64,000 bases of DNA from JAPOUP01 sp026708635 (GCA_965200115.1 OZ241336.1:1302001-1366000); one strand, 5' to 3'. Numbered from the stretch's first letter, positions 24,732 to 38,784 are shown. Numbers and translations are program-made. The notes: a model not told the origin generated them from the sequence alone.

Positions 24732-25530
24732 AGTAGGCGATCCAAAGCAGGATCAGACCAAGCGCCACACGGTAGATGACGTAGGGCGTGAAGCTGACCC
24801 GCAGCAGCAGACGCATCATCACGCGCAACGCGACCAAGGCGGCGATAAACGAAAAGAGGGCGGCCAAAGCGCCGTCGCGTATGAGACCGGGATCGCCGAT
24901 GATGGCCACTTCAGCGCCTTTGTAAACTCCGGACGCGAAAATCGCAGGGATCGACATCAGCATCGCCAGCCTGGCGGAATCCTGACGTCCATATCCGAGA
25001 AACCGCGCCGCGGAGATAGTGACGCCAGACCGCGAAACGCCCGGAATCAACGCCACCGCCTGCCAGAGCCCCATGATCACCGAATCGCGAATGGACCAGT
25101 CACCGGCGGATCTGTGAACCGATCCGGTTCGGTCCGTCCAGTAAAGGACCAGCCCGAACGTCAATGTTGTCCAGCCGATCACCGCGACGGACCGCATCAA
25201 GTCATCAAGCCCCGTGACGGCGAGCGCGGTGCCAAGGAAAACGACCGGAACCGTCGCGACCGCGAGGCAGAGCGCCAGAATCGCTCCGGGCGTGTCAGGG
25301 CGTCCGCGAGCGAGCGAGGCGACTCCCCGCAACGCGAGCAGCACGTCAGCGCGGAAATGGAATATTACGGCGAAAAGCGTGCCGATATGGACGGCGACAT
25401 CGATGAACCGGCCCTGATCCTCATAGCCCGTGAGATTTGGAAGAAGCGCCAGGTGGCCCGACGATGACACCGGCAGGAATTCCGTAAGCCCCTGAATCAC
25501 GGCGACCATGAGAAGGTGAAAAAGTGGCAT
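24700..25530 (-). CDS. uppP: Undecaprenyl-diphosphate phosphatase
   Basis: 276 aa polytopic membrane enzyme (BacA family) that recycles the lipid carrier for peptidoglycan synthesis. Both catalytic motifs are present: QGLTEFLPVSSSGHL near residues 13-27 and PGVSRSGVTISAARFLG near 158-174. Eight or so helices. Its C-terminal 32 bases overlap the end of the opposite gene. Confidence 0.94.
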   Translation of the reverse strand: MPLFHLLMVAVIQGLTEFLPVSSSGHLALLPNLTGYEDQGRFIDVAVHIGTLFAVIFHFRADVLLALRGVASLARGRPDTPGAILALCLAVATVPVVFLGTALAVTGLDDLMRSVAVIGWTTLTFGLVLYWTDRTGSVHRSAGDWSIRDSVIMGLWQAVALIPGVSRSGVTISAARFLGYGRQDSARLAMLMSIPAIFASGVYKGAEVAIIGDPGLIRDGALAALFSFIAALVALRVMMRLLLRVSFTPYVIYRVALGLILLWIAYFTPAGSWPSS

Positions 25531-25751
25531 GTCCGGATCCGCCCGATTCGCGGTGCCAGACTAAACCGTGTGGATCGGGTGAGAAGACGGAATTTTGGTC
25601 AGCCATTATGAACTTTTTATCATCGCCCTGTCCGGATTTTCGGACGTGAATGTACGGGACCGTCAATAAAGGTCAAAAATTCTGACTTTATTTTCGGCTC
25701 TCGCCGAGCTATCATGAGATTTCGGCCCGAATTCTGGAGGCATCTCCAATC
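25531..25751. other. uppP-gltD intergenic region
   Basis: Divergent 221-base region that should contain promoters for both genes. TTATTT (25687) and TATCAT (25710), 17 bases apart, are a weak candidate for gltD. GGAGG at 25736-25740 is the gltD ribosome site. Confidence 0.35.
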
Positions 25752-27188
25752 ATGACGTCGCGGAAAATGCTGAAATTCGTCGATGTGGCTCGGGACATGC
25801 CCGAGAAGCGCGACCCGATATCGCGCCGCGGGGACTTCCGTGAGATTTACGGCGACTATGCCGCGAGGAAGGCCGCGGAACAGGCCGGGCGGTGCAGCCA
25901 GTGCGGCGTACCTTACTGCCAGACACACTGCCCGCTACACAACAACATCCCCGACTGGCTGCTTCTGGCGGCCGAGGGACGGCTGCGCGAAGCCTACGTA
26001 CAGAGTCAGGCCACCAACACCTTCCCGGAAATCTGCGGCCGGATATGTCCACAGGACCGTCTCTGCGAGGGCAACTGCGTCATCGAACAGGCCGGGCACG
26101 GCACGGTAACGATCGGGTCGATCGAGAGGTACCTGACTGACCTTGCCTGGGAAGAGGGATGGGTACAGCCGATTCAAGTGACCGTGGAGCGCGGGGAGAC
26201 GGTAGGTGTGATCGGCGCCGGGCCGGGAGGACTGGCGGCGGCCGAGGCGCTGCGCCGGAATGGAGTCCAGGTGACGGTCTATGACCGCCATGACCGCGCC
26301 GGTGGTCTGCTGATTTACGGCATACCCGGTTTCAAGCTGGAAAAGGACGTGGTTCTGGCCCGGATCGCGCAGCTGCGGGAGGGCGGCGTCGAGTTCGAGC
26401 TGAACTGCGAGGTGGGAAAGGACCGCTCCTTCGAGGATATCCGCCGTCGGCATGACGCGGTCATCGTCGCCACCGGGGTCTACAGATCCAGGGAACTCTC
26501 CGGCCCGGGCGTCGGCTCGGCGGGGATCGTGCGGGCCATCGATTTCCTCACCGCCTCAAACAGGAAAGGTCTCGGTGACGAAGTCCCCGATTTCGACTCC
26601 GGCACCCTTGACGCCAACGGCAGGCGCGTCGTCGTCATCGGCGGAGGGGACACGGCAATGGATTGCGTCCGCACGGCTGTCCGACAGGGTGCCAGGAGCG
26701 TCAGGTGCCTCTACCGCCGGGACCGCGCCAACATGCCGGGATCGCAGCGCGAGGTCGCGAACGCCGAAGAGGAAGGCGTCGAATTCGCCTGGCTCACCAC
26801 GCCGAAGGGATTCACCGGAAACCCGGTCGGGGGCGTGATGGTGCAACGGATGCGCCTCGGCGCCGCCGACCCCAGTGGACGGGAAACCCCGGAGGTCGTC
26901 GAGGGAGCTGACTATATGGAGGAAGTGGACCTTGTGATCACGGCGCTCGGCTTCGAACCGGAAAACCTGCCTAAACTCTGGCGATTCAAAGACCTCGAGG
27001 TGACGCGCTGGGGCACCGTCAAGACGGACTTCCGGACCCATGCGACATCGCTGGACGGCGTTTACGCGGTCGGGGACATCGTGCGCGGGGCTTCACTCGT
27101 GGTCTGGGCGATCCGGGACGGGCGGGAGGCGGCGGAAGCCATACTGGAGCGCTTCAACACGCCGGCAATCGGAATCGCCGCTCAGTGA
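25752..27188 (+). CDS. gltD: Glutamate synthase small subunit
   Basis: 478 aa. It supplies electrons from NADPH to GltB. N-terminal iron-sulfur ligands are C48, C51, C56, C60 (CSQCGVPYCQTHC) and C95, C99, C105, C109. The FAD site is GVIGAGPGGLAAAEAL near 152-167 and the NADPH site VVVIGGGDTAMDCVRTA. First gene of gltDB; the order D then B is inverted relative to enterobacteria. Confidence 0.95.
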   Translation: MTSRKMLKFVDVARDMPEKRDPISRRGDFREIYGDYAARKAAEQAGRCSQCGVPYCQTHCPLHNNIPDWLLLAAEGRLREAYVQSQATNTFPEICGRICPQDRLCEGNCVIEQAGHGTVTIGSIERYLTDLAWEEGWVQPIQVTVERGETVGVIGAGPGGLAAAEALRRNGVQVTVYDRHDRAGGLLIYGIPGFKLEKDVVLARIAQLREGGVEFELNCEVGKDRSFEDIRRRHDAVIVATGVYRSRELSGPGVGSAGIVRAIDFLTASNRKGLGDEVPDFDSGTLDANGRRVVVIGGGDTAMDCVRTAVRQGARSVRCLYRRDRANMPGSQREVANAEEEGVEFAWLTTPKGFTGNPVGGVMVQRMRLGAADPSGRETPEVVEGADYMEEVDLVITALGFEPENLPKLWRFKDLEVTRWGTVKTDFRTHATSLDGVYAVGDIVRGASLVVWAIRDGREAAEAILERFNTPAIGIAAQ

Positions 27189-27267
27189 CTGACGACGGGC
27201 ACCGACCGGGCCGCCCGGGCGAACGAGTGGGGCCGGATGCCACATCCACCGGGAGGGAGGAACGGAA

Positions 27268-31800
<4,533 letters not shown>

Positions 31801-31903
31801 AGCGATGGCTCCAGAGGCGCGAACCGCCTGTTGTCACGAATAGGAGCCCGTCATCACCGGGTCCGAGCCCGCACGCGCCGTAGGGGAGCTGTTCAACACT
31901 GGA

Positions 31904-31932
31904 CATGACCGCCGGCGAAGCCGCCGGTCATG
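31904..31932 (+). terminator. Hairpin after gltB
   Basis: Thirteen-base arms (31904-31916 and 31920-31932) with one mismatch around GAA, about 100 bases after the gltB stop. No T run follows, so it may act as an mRNA 3' stabiliser rather than a classical terminator. Confidence 0.4.
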
Positions 31933-31998
31933 CATATAAAGCCAGTCCGCGGCATGGTGGGTTGACCGGTGGACGGTGCCTGTGGTTTGGGTCGGTGC

Positions 31999-32712
31999 AT
32001 GGCAAAACGCAGCAAGCCAACCGGCGCCAAGTGGTGGACCGGATCGCTGAGAGTGGCCCGTCGTTGGACGATTCGGGCGATCCTTGGACTGGTGGGCCTG
32101 CTGCTGCTCGTGGTACTCGTCTATCGTTTCGTCAACCCTCCATTCACTCCATACATACTCTCGGAGCGCCTGCGTCTGGGCGGGATTGAACGAAATTGGG
32201 TGCCAATGGACGGAATCGCGCCAGTGATGGTCCGCTCGGCCATCGCTGCCGAGGACGCCAATTTTTGCCGGCACTGGGGTTTCGACGTAAGTGAGATTCG
32301 CGCGGCACTCGAGGAAGGCGCCGGACGTGGAGCCTCGACCATAAGCCAGCAGGTCGTCAAGAACGTCCTGCTCTGGCAGCGGCGCAGCTGGATTCGAAAG
32401 GCTCTGGAAGGACTGATCACCCCGGTGCTCGAGGCCGTCTGGCCAAAGCGGCGGATTCTTGAGGTCTACCTGAACGTAATTGAATTCGGCGAGGGCGTAT
32501 TCGGCGTGGACGCGGCCTCGCGGAGGTATTTCGGGATTCCCGCGTCGGATCTGAGCGTGGCCCAGGCGGCCAACCTCGCCGCGGTCCTGCCGGATCCCAA
32601 GGGTCGCTCCGCCGCCGACCTTTCGGCCAACCTCACGCGCCGCGCCGCCGCGATCGCCGACGGGGCCGCGACAATCCGGTCCGATGGCCGTGATGATTGT
32701 TTCAGCGGTTGA
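31999..32712 (+). CDS. mtgA: Monofunctional peptidoglycan transglycosylase (GT51)
   Basis: 237 aa. It polymerises lipid II into glycan strands at the inner membrane. Basic N-terminus, one transmembrane helix at about 25-43, then GT51 motifs: AIAAEDANFCRHWGFD with catalytic E85, GASTISQQVVKNVLLW, RRILEVYLNVIEFGEGVFG and PASDLSVAQAANLAAVLPDP. ATG 31999 is chosen because it gives the normal basic leader; the frame is open 10 codons upstream. Confidence 0.92.
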   Translation: MAKRSKPTGAKWWTGSLRVARRWTIRAILGLVGLLLLVVLVYRFVNPPFTPYILSERLRLGGIERNWVPMDGIAPVMVRSAIAAEDANFCRHWGFDVSEIRAALEEGAGRGASTISQQVVKNVLLWQRRSWIRKALEGLITPVLEAVWPKRRILEVYLNVIEFGEGVFGVDAASRRYFGIPASDLSVAQAANLAAVLPDPKGRSAADLSANLTRRAAAIADGAATIRSDGRDDCFSG

Positions 32713-32766
32713 ATCGCCGATGCTTTCGCTGCATTGATGCCGCAACCGATACAGTGACGGTCTCAG

Positions 32767-33474
32767 ATGATCCGCCTTTTCCATTTACCGCTGTCGCCAT
32801 TCTGCCGGAAAGTGCGTCTGTCGCTCGCTGAAAAAACCCTTCAGGTGGAACTGGTTGAGGAACGCTTTTGGGAACGGAATACCGATTTCCTGCGCCGCAA
32901 TCCCGCAGGCAAGGTACCCGTTCTGAAATTCGGCGACCTGATACTCTCCGAGAGCGCCGCGATCTGCGAATACCTGGAGGATATGTATCCCGAACCATCC
33001 CTGATGCCATCGGACCCTATCGCACGGCACGAGGTGCGGCGGATGGTCAGCTGGTTTGACGATAAGTTCCACAATGAGGTGACTTCAAAGCTGCTATATG
33101 AAAGGATCTACAAGAAACTGTCAGGCCGTGGCGATCCAGTCACCGAAAACCTGCGGGCCGGCAAACAGGCGTTAAAGTATCACATCGATTATCTGGGTTG
33201 GCTTCTTGAACATCGCAATTGGGTGGCAGGCAATAAAATGACGCTCGCCGACTTCGCCGCGGCGGCGCATTTCTCGTCACTGGATTACTTCCACCTCCCC
33301 TCAGGTAACAGCGACTCCGATGTTGGTTACGCATCCGATGTGGACTGGAACCGGAACGCGGCCGTCAAGGACTGGTACGCCAAGATCAAGTCGCGCCCGG
33401 CGTTTCGCGGGATTCTCACCGACCTCGTACCCGGCTTCACACGGTCGCCCCACTATGCGAACCTTGATTTCTGA
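32767..33474 (+). CDS. Glutathione S-transferase family protein
   Basis: 235 aa. Thioredoxin-fold N-terminal domain with SPFCRKVRLSLAEKT (cysteine at the active-site position) and LSESAAICEYLEDMYPEP for glutathione binding; all-helical C-terminal domain with NKMTLADFAAAAHFSSLDY. Substrate unknown. Located just ahead of queG. Confidence 0.85.
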   Translation: MIRLFHLPLSPFCRKVRLSLAEKTLQVELVEERFWERNTDFLRRNPAGKVPVLKFGDLILSESAAICEYLEDMYPEPSLMPSDPIARHEVRRMVSWFDDKFHNEVTSKLLYERIYKKLSGRGDPVTENLRAGKQALKYHIDYLGWLLEHRNWVAGNKMTLADFAAAAHFSSLDYFHLPSGNSDSDVGYASDVDWNRNAAVKDWYAKIKSRPAFRGILTDLVPGFTRSPHYANLDF

Positions 33475-33551
33475 AGACGCCGCCGCGCGCGCCGTCACGG
33501 AAAGAGCCGCAAATAGCCTAATTTCCGCGCCGACCGGTAAAGGAAGGGTCG

Positions 33552-34595
33552 GTGTCGGCTGAGTTGAAGCGAAGACTCACGGATCTCGCCCTAAAGGAAG
33601 GATTCTCGAAAGTTGGAGTGACACGGCCCGATTCGGTCGTCCGGGCGGCCGAACGGCTGGCGGCGTTTCTGGCGAAGGGCAGGCATGGCCAGATGCATTG
33701 GATGGCCGAGCGGGCAAACTGGCGCGGAAACCCGGCGGCGCTGTGGCCGCAAGCCCGTTCGGTCGTAATGCTCGCGGAGGCGTACACGCCTGTCCACAAC
33801 CCACTTGACGTGCTTCGACGGCGGGAGCGGGCCGCGATTTCGGTCTACGCCCAGAACCGTGACTACCACGATCTGGTCAAGAAGCGCCTGAAGCGGGTCG
33901 GACGCTGGCTTCTGGAGAGGTGTCCCGAGAGCGAAATCAAGATCTTCGTTGACACCGCCCCCGTTATGGAAAAACCTCTGGCCCAGGCGGCGGGTCTCGG
34001 CTGGCAGGGAAAGCACACCAACCTGCTGGCGCGCGATCTCGGAAACTGGTTTTTTCTCGGGGCGATATTCACGACCGTCGAACTGGAGCCGGACCCGCCG
34101 GAAACCGAGCGCTGCGGAAGATGTACCGCCTGTCTCGACATCTGCCCCACGAACGCGTTTCCGGAACCGTTCCAGTTGGACGCGCGCCGCTGTATCTCAT
34201 ATCTAACCATCGAGCATCGTGGACCCGTGGACAGGGATCTGCGCCCCGCGCTCGGAAACCGGATATTTGGCTGCGACGACTGTCTGGCGGTCTGCCCGTG
34301 GAACAAATTCGCCGTTGCCGCTCGCGAGAATCGCTATATGGCGCGGGTGGATCTGGTGGCTCCACGACTGGCGGAACTGGCGGAACTGGACGACGCGGAC
34401 TTCCGCGCCAAGTTCTCCGGCTCACCGATCAAGCGTCTCGGACGGGACAGGTTCGTGCGAAACGTATTATACGCGATCGGAAATTCCGGCATGCGGGAGC
34501 TGGAAGGCGTGGCGTGCAGGCTGTCTGAGGATCCGGATCCCGCTGTGGCGGACGCGGCGCAATGGGCGCTGACGCGCCTCAGGTCGAACCGGTAG
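33552..34595 (+). CDS. queG: Epoxyqueuosine reductase
   Basis: 347 aa cobalamin- and iron-sulfur-dependent enzyme that makes queuosine from epoxyqueuosine in tRNA. D134 in VDTAPVMEKPLAQAAGLGW is the catalytic acid; [4Fe-4S] ligands C188, C191, C194, C198 (CGRCTACLDICP) and C241, C244, C248 (CDDCLAVCP) are intact. A HEAT-like tail follows. GTG 33552 is supported by AGGAAGG five bases upstream. Confidence 0.93.
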   Translation: MSAELKRRLTDLALKEGFSKVGVTRPDSVVRAAERLAAFLAKGRHGQMHWMAERANWRGNPAALWPQARSVVMLAEAYTPVHNPLDVLRRRERAAISVYAQNRDYHDLVKKRLKRVGRWLLERCPESEIKIFVDTAPVMEKPLAQAAGLGWQGKHTNLLARDLGNWFFLGAIFTTVELEPDPPETERCGRCTACLDICPTNAFPEPFQLDARRCISYLTIEHRGPVDRDLRPALGNRIFGCDDCLAVCPWNKFAVAARENRYMARVDLVAPRLAELAELDDADFRAKFSGSPIKRLGRDRFVRNVLYAIGNSGMRELEGVACRLSEDPDPAVADAAQWALTRLRSNR

Positions 34596-34610
34596 CGGTC
34601 CGGAACCTGT

Positions 34611-34630
34611 CGGGACGGGGTTCAGTCCCG
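34611..34630 (+). terminator. Hairpin after queG
   Basis: CGGGAC (34611-34616) and GTCCCG (34625-34630) pair over six bases, 16 bases after the stop. No T run; low certainty. Confidence 0.3.
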
Positions 34631-34722
34631 CGCGACCGGCTTCCCTTGGCCGGATTTCCGCCTGACAATCGCCTCGGGCGCTGTTAGGCGGGCGAGGACT
34701 GTCTGAACCCAGGTTCCCTCTC

Positions 34723-35628
34723 ATGTCTCCGCTACGCGGCATTCTATTGATGGTGACGGCCGTCTCACTATTCGTGATCATGGGTAGCCTGGTCAAAGCG
34801 GCGGTGCGGATACCGACCGGAGAGACGGTTTTTTTCCGTTCGTTCTGCGCGCTCCCGGTGATCTGCGCCTGGCTCGCGTTGCGCGGCGAACTCATTACGG
34901 GTCTCAGCGTGCGCGACTGGCGCGGCCACGCATTGCGGGCGGCCTGTGGGTCAATAGCCATGGGACTTGGGTTTCTTGGACTGAAACTTCTGCCTCTCCC
35001 GGAGGTCACGGCTATCCGTTTCGCCACACCTATCCTGATCGTCGTCTTCGCGGCGCTCATCCTGGGGGAGCGGATCCGGCTGGTAAGGGTCACGGCGGTG
35101 GTTACCGGTCTGGTCGGCGTGACCATAGTGATGTGGCCAAGACTGACGCTTGATTTCGGGGATCTCGCGCTGCTTGGCGCAGTTGTGACATTCGGCTCCG
35201 CCGTTCTTGCCGCGCTTTCCCAGGTGTTCATAAAATCGATGGCGGGCGTTGAGCGCACGACGGCGATCGTCTTCTGGTTCTCGGCGACCGCGTCCTGCCT
35301 TTCGTTGCTGACGTTGCCGTTCGGTTGGGTGATGCCTTCCGGCATCGAGTGGATCTTTTTGGTGGGCGCGGGTCTGGTTGGCGGGTTGGGCCAGATACTC
35401 CTGACCGCCGGTTACCGTTTCGCCGATGCCTCGACCCTGGCGCCTTTCACCTATGTATCGATGATCTGGGCGCTGGCTATCGGGTATTTCGTATTTGACG
35501 AGAGTCCGACCTGGCCGATGCTTGGCGGGGCGGCGCTCGTGATCGTCGCGGGAATTGGCATCGTGCTTCGCGAGCGTCAGTTGGGACTGCACGTGACGGC
35601 GGACCGGAAGGTTCAGTCCCAAGTGTAG
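34723..35628 (+). CDS. EamA/RhaT family drug-metabolite transporter
   Basis: 301 aa with ten predicted helices in two EamA halves. The first half has VKAAVRIPTGETVFFRSFCALP and LPEVTAIRFATPILIVVFAALILGERI; the second has AGYRFADASTLAPFTYVSMIWALAIGYFVFDESP. Likely exports or imports a small metabolite; substrate unknown. Expressed alone after queG. Confidence 0.85.
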   Translation: MSPLRGILLMVTAVSLFVIMGSLVKAAVRIPTGETVFFRSFCALPVICAWLALRGELITGLSVRDWRGHALRAACGSIAMGLGFLGLKLLPLPEVTAIRFATPILIVVFAALILGERIRLVRVTAVVTGLVGVTIVMWPRLTLDFGDLALLGAVVTFGSAVLAALSQVFIKSMAGVERTTAIVFWFSATASCLSLLTLPFGWVMPSGIEWIFLVGAGLVGGLGQILLTAGYRFADASTLAPFTYVSMIWALAIGYFVFDESPTWPMLGGAALVIVAGIGIVLRERQLGLHVTADRKVQSQV

Positions 35629-35947
35629 CGCATTGGCTATGGCCCGTATTCCAAGCGGACTGCGGATCAGCTCTCCTTGAGCGCGGACCATGGGATTCAC
35701 AATTGTTACCGTTGGGAGGCCAGGTTGGCCGCGAGGGCGCGACGCTCCCGTTCCGGCCCGCCGGACTCAGGGTCCGCGGACGGCGGTTCCGGGGCGACAC
35801 CGGGCCCATGGTCCGCGCCTTCACACCGGAACCGCCGTCCGTGGCTCCCGAAACCGGCCGGAGCGCCGTCACTCCGCACGGAACCACTTCTCAGTACGTA
35901 TGTAACTATTTAATATTAATGATATATCTCACATCAAGGATCCATTC

Positions 35948-35973
35948 AGCCAGATATGCCGAGATATCCGGCT
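35948..35973. promoter_or_regulatory. Inverted-repeat operator upstream of the ureide operon
   Basis: AGCCAGATAT (35948-35957) and ATATCCGGCT (35964-35973) are inverse copies at 9 of 10 positions, separated by six bases. They end 15 bases before the TTGACA at 35989, a position suited to an activator, or to a repressor extending over the promoter. No regulator gene is adjacent. Confidence 0.45.
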
Positions 35974-35988
35974 AAGTGTGTAACGGAA

Positions 35989-36017
35989 TTGACATCCTCT
36001 CCCATAATCCCAAGTAT
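35989..36017 (+). promoter_or_regulatory. Promoter of the ureide operon
   Basis: Consensus -35 TTGACA at 35989-35994 and AAGTAT at 36012-36017 with a 17-base spacer, close to ATG 36045. Confidence 0.42.
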
Positions 36018-36044
36018 GCCGGAACGAACCCATAGGAGCCGGCC

Positions 36045-37493
36045 ATGCGCGAGCCGTCATCGGGAAAACAGAGCGATCCGACAGACCGTTATCCGCGGGA
36101 TATGACCGGTTACGGGCGCATCCCGCCCAACCCGAAATGGCCCGGCAACGCCAGGCTCGCCGTCCAGTTCGTCATCAATTACGAGGAGGGCGGCGAGAAC
36201 TGCGTCCTTCATGGCGACGGCGCATCCGAAGCGTTCCTGTCCGAGATCGTCGGCGCCGCGCCGTGGGAAGGACAGCGCCACTGGAACATGGAATCCATCT
36301 ACGAATACGGCGCGCGCGCTGGATTCTGGCGCCTTCATCGACTGTTCACGGAGGTCGGCATTCCGGTCACGGTCTACGGCGTCGCCACGGCACTGGCCCG
36401 CGGCCCCGAACAGGTCAGTGCCATGCAGTCGGCGGGCTGGGAAATCGCGAGCCACGGGCTGAAATGGATCGAATACCGCGACTTCGATGAACGCGAGGAA
36501 ATCCGTCATATCACCGATGCGATCCAGCTCCACACGGAGGTCACCGGAGAACGTCCCCGAGGCTGGTATACCGGCAGGTGTTCCATGAACACCGTCCGAC
36601 TTGTCGCGAGAGAGGGCATGGACTACATCGCGGATTCATACGCCGATGATCTCCCATACTGGATCCGCGTGGGCGACCGTGACCAACTCATCGTGCCTTA
36701 CACCCTTGACTGCAACGACATGCGTTTCGCCACAGCGCAAGGCTTTAACGCGGGCGACCAGTTTGAACGCTATCTGAAAGACAGTTTTGACGTACTTTAT
36801 TCCGAAGGATGTTCGGGAAGACCCGGAATGCTTTCGGTCGGGCTACACTGCAGGCTTGTCGGCCGTCCCGGTAGAGTGCGGGCGCTCCAGCGGTTCATCG
36901 AGTATGCCATGGGCCATGAGAACGTCTGGTTCCCGCGCCGGATCGACATAGCGGCGCACTGGGCGGAAGCCCACCCGCCGAAGCCGCGCACCCGCCCAAG
37001 CGAACTGGACCGCGGGGAATTCGTCGCCTCCTTTGGCGGCGTTTTTGAGCGATCGCCCTGGATCGTCGAACGCGCCTACGATCTTGAACTTGGCCCCGCC
37101 CATGACACCGCCACGGGACTGCACAACGCACTTTGCCGGGTTTTCCGCCGCGCAAACCGTGATGAGCGCCTCGAGGTACTCCTGAGCCACCCGGATCTGG
37201 CGGGAAAACTCGCCTCGGCGCAACGGCTTACGGATGAAAGCGCCCGGGAACAGGCGGGAGCGGGGCTTGACGCGCTGACCGACAGGGAGCGGGCGGAGTT
37301 CACGGAACTCAATACCGCCTATACCGGAAAACACGGATTTCCCTTCATCATCGCCGTCAGGGACCACGACAAGGCGCAGATTCTGGCGGAACTCAGCGCG
37401 CGCACCGAAAATCAAACCGACACCGAGTTCAGGGAAGCGTGCCGTCAGGTCGAGCGAATCGCCGAACTCCGTCTGCGGGATCTGTTGCCATGA
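36045..37493 (+). CDS. puuE: Allantoinase PuuE fused to OHCU decarboxylase
   Basis: 482 aa bifunctional enzyme. Residues about 20-310 are a NodB-fold PuuE allantoinase (YGRIPPNPKWPGNARLAVQF, INYEEGGENCVLHGD, WEIASHGLKWIEYRD, RGWYTGRCSMNTVRLV), opening allantoin to allantoate. Residues about 325-482 form an OHCU decarboxylase (LDRGEFVASFGGVFERSPWI, LLSHPDLAGKLA, YTGKHGFPFIIAVRDHDK), which makes (S)-allantoin from the uricase-pathway intermediate. The two steps are consecutive, so the fusion can pass product on. Its stop overlaps the next start. Confidence 0.9.
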   Translation: MREPSSGKQSDPTDRYPRDMTGYGRIPPNPKWPGNARLAVQFVINYEEGGENCVLHGDGASEAFLSEIVGAAPWEGQRHWNMESIYEYGARAGFWRLHRLFTEVGIPVTVYGVATALARGPEQVSAMQSAGWEIASHGLKWIEYRDFDEREEIRHITDAIQLHTEVTGERPRGWYTGRCSMNTVRLVAREGMDYIADSYADDLPYWIRVGDRDQLIVPYTLDCNDMRFATAQGFNAGDQFERYLKDSFDVLYSEGCSGRPGMLSVGLHCRLVGRPGRVRALQRFIEYAMGHENVWFPRRIDIAAHWAEAHPPKPRTRPSELDRGEFVASFGGVFERSPWIVERAYDLELGPAHDTATGLHNALCRVFRRANRDERLEVLLSHPDLAGKLASAQRLTDESAREQAGAGLDALTDRERAEFTELNTAYTGKHGFPFIIAVRDHDKAQILAELSARTENQTDTEFREACRQVERIAELRLRDLLP

Positions 37494-38308
37494 GATACGC
37501 CTTTCCTCCCGGAGGCCTTCCCGATCAGGGCTGCGACCCCGAGGGCGCGGCCATCTTTACCGAAGCGTACGCGGTTCTTCCGGCCGTGACACAAAGGGAT
37601 ATTGTCACAAGCCTCTTGCCCGGATGGCATGGCACGCGTGCCTGGGTGCTCGCCAGGCCTCTGTCAGGCTTTGCCGAGACGTTCGCGCAGTATGCCGTTG
37701 AGGTTGCGCCGGGTGGTGGCAGTTACAACCCGGAACCCGAAGCCAATGCCGAAGCGGTGCTGTTTGTCGCGCGGGGCCATTCCCGGCTCCGGATCGACGG
37801 CATTTCGCATGAACTGGACGCCGGAGGCTATGCCTACATCTCTCCGGATTCCGTCTGGGCGCTCGAGAATCCAGGCCCGGGCGATCTGCAGCTTCACTGG
37901 ATCCGAAAGATGTATCGATACGTTAGCGACATCCCGCCCCCCAAATCCTTTGTTACGTCAGATCAGAAGACACGGCCCGTCAACATGCCAGATACCGGGA
38001 AGTGGTCCACCACCCGCTTCGTCGACCCTGGCGACATCGCGCACGACATGCATGTCAACATAGTCACCTTGCTCCCGGGAGGACGTATCCCTTTCGCCGA
38101 AACCCATGTGATGGAGCACGGCCTGTATGTGCTTCAGGGCACGGCGCGTTACCTATTGAACCGTGACTGGGTGGAAGTCGGCCCTGGCGACTTCATGTGG
38201 CTGAGGGCATTCTGTCCCCAAGCCTGCGTCGCCACGGGGAATGAACCATTTCGGTACCTCCTCTATAAAGACGTCAACCGCCATCCGGCGCTGACGCTTG
38301 CGGCTTGA
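37490..38308 (+). CDS. (S)-ureidoglycine aminohydrolase
   Basis: 272 aa bicupin (YlbA/UGHY type) that releases ammonium from (S)-ureidoglycine to give (S)-ureidoglycolate. The first cupin has EVAPGGGSYNPEPEANAEAVLFVARG; the second has metal ligands in IPFAETHVMEHGLYVLQGT and later PQACVATG. ATG 37490 overlaps the preceding stop (ATGA), and its own stop overlaps the allA start, so all three genes are translationally linked. Confidence 0.88.
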   Translation: MRYAFPPGGLPDQGCDPEGAAIFTEAYAVLPAVTQRDIVTSLLPGWHGTRAWVLARPLSGFAETFAQYAVEVAPGGGSYNPEPEANAEAVLFVARGHSRLRIDGISHELDAGGYAYISPDSVWALENPGPGDLQLHWIRKMYRYVSDIPPPKSFVTSDQKTRPVNMPDTGKWSTTRFVDPGDIAHDMHVNIVTLLPGGRIPFAETHVMEHGLYVLQGTARYLLNRDWVEVGPGDFMWLRAFCPQACVATGNEPFRYLLYKDVNRHPALTLAA

Positions 38309-38784
38309 GAATAAAGGCCGAACCGCTGACGGCGGCGGCGTTCGCGCCGTTCGGGGATGTATTGGACGCTTCGGGACAACCCGACCGCTTCATCAACGAG
38401 GGCAGATGTGGAAGATACCATGATAGGGCGCACCTCGACTTCGGCCCGGGCGGACGCGCCGGGATCAGCATCTTCCGGTCCGAACCGAGACCGCTGCCCT
38501 ATGTTCTGGAACTGGTCGAGCGGCATCCGGACGGTAGCCAGGCGTTCCTTCCGCTGGACCGATACGGTTTCCTCGTAACGGTTGCGCGGGACGAGAACGG
38601 TCGGCCCGGTGGACCGTTGGCTTTTGTCACAGCGCCCGGACAGGGCGTGAATTTTCACCGCGGCACCTGGCATGGTGTTCTGGCCCCGCTGCGGGGAAAC
38701 GGTTTGTTCGCGGTCGTTGACAGGATAGGTGATACCCGGAATCTGGAGGAATTCAGGCTTGAACGAACGCTAACGGTGTATTGA
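38305..38784 (+). CDS. allA: Ureidoglycolate lyase
   Basis: 159 aa. It splits (S)-ureidoglycolate into glyoxylate and urea. AllA features: LTAAAFAPFGDVLDASG, GISIFRSEPRPLPYVLELVERHPDGSQAF and GQGVNFHRGTWHGVLAPL. The start is TTG 38305, inside TTGA shared with the previous stop. Last gene of the ureide operon. The step from allantoate to ureidoglycine is not encoded in this window. Confidence 0.88.
   Translation: MRIKAEPLTAAAFAPFGDVLDASGQPDRFINEGRCGRYHDRAHLDFGPGGRAGISIFRSEPRPLPYVLELVERHPDGSQAFLPLDRYGFLVTVARDENGRPGGPLAFVTAPGQGVNFHRGTWHGVLAPLRGNGLFAVVDRIGDTRNLEEFRLERTLTVY

Larger units (their letters stand above)
35629..36044. other. Intergenic region with the promoter and operator of the ureide operon
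   Basis: First half GC-rich without genes; 35890-36010 is AT-rich and carries an inverted repeat (35948-35973) and a promoter (35989-36017). Confidence 0.45.
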
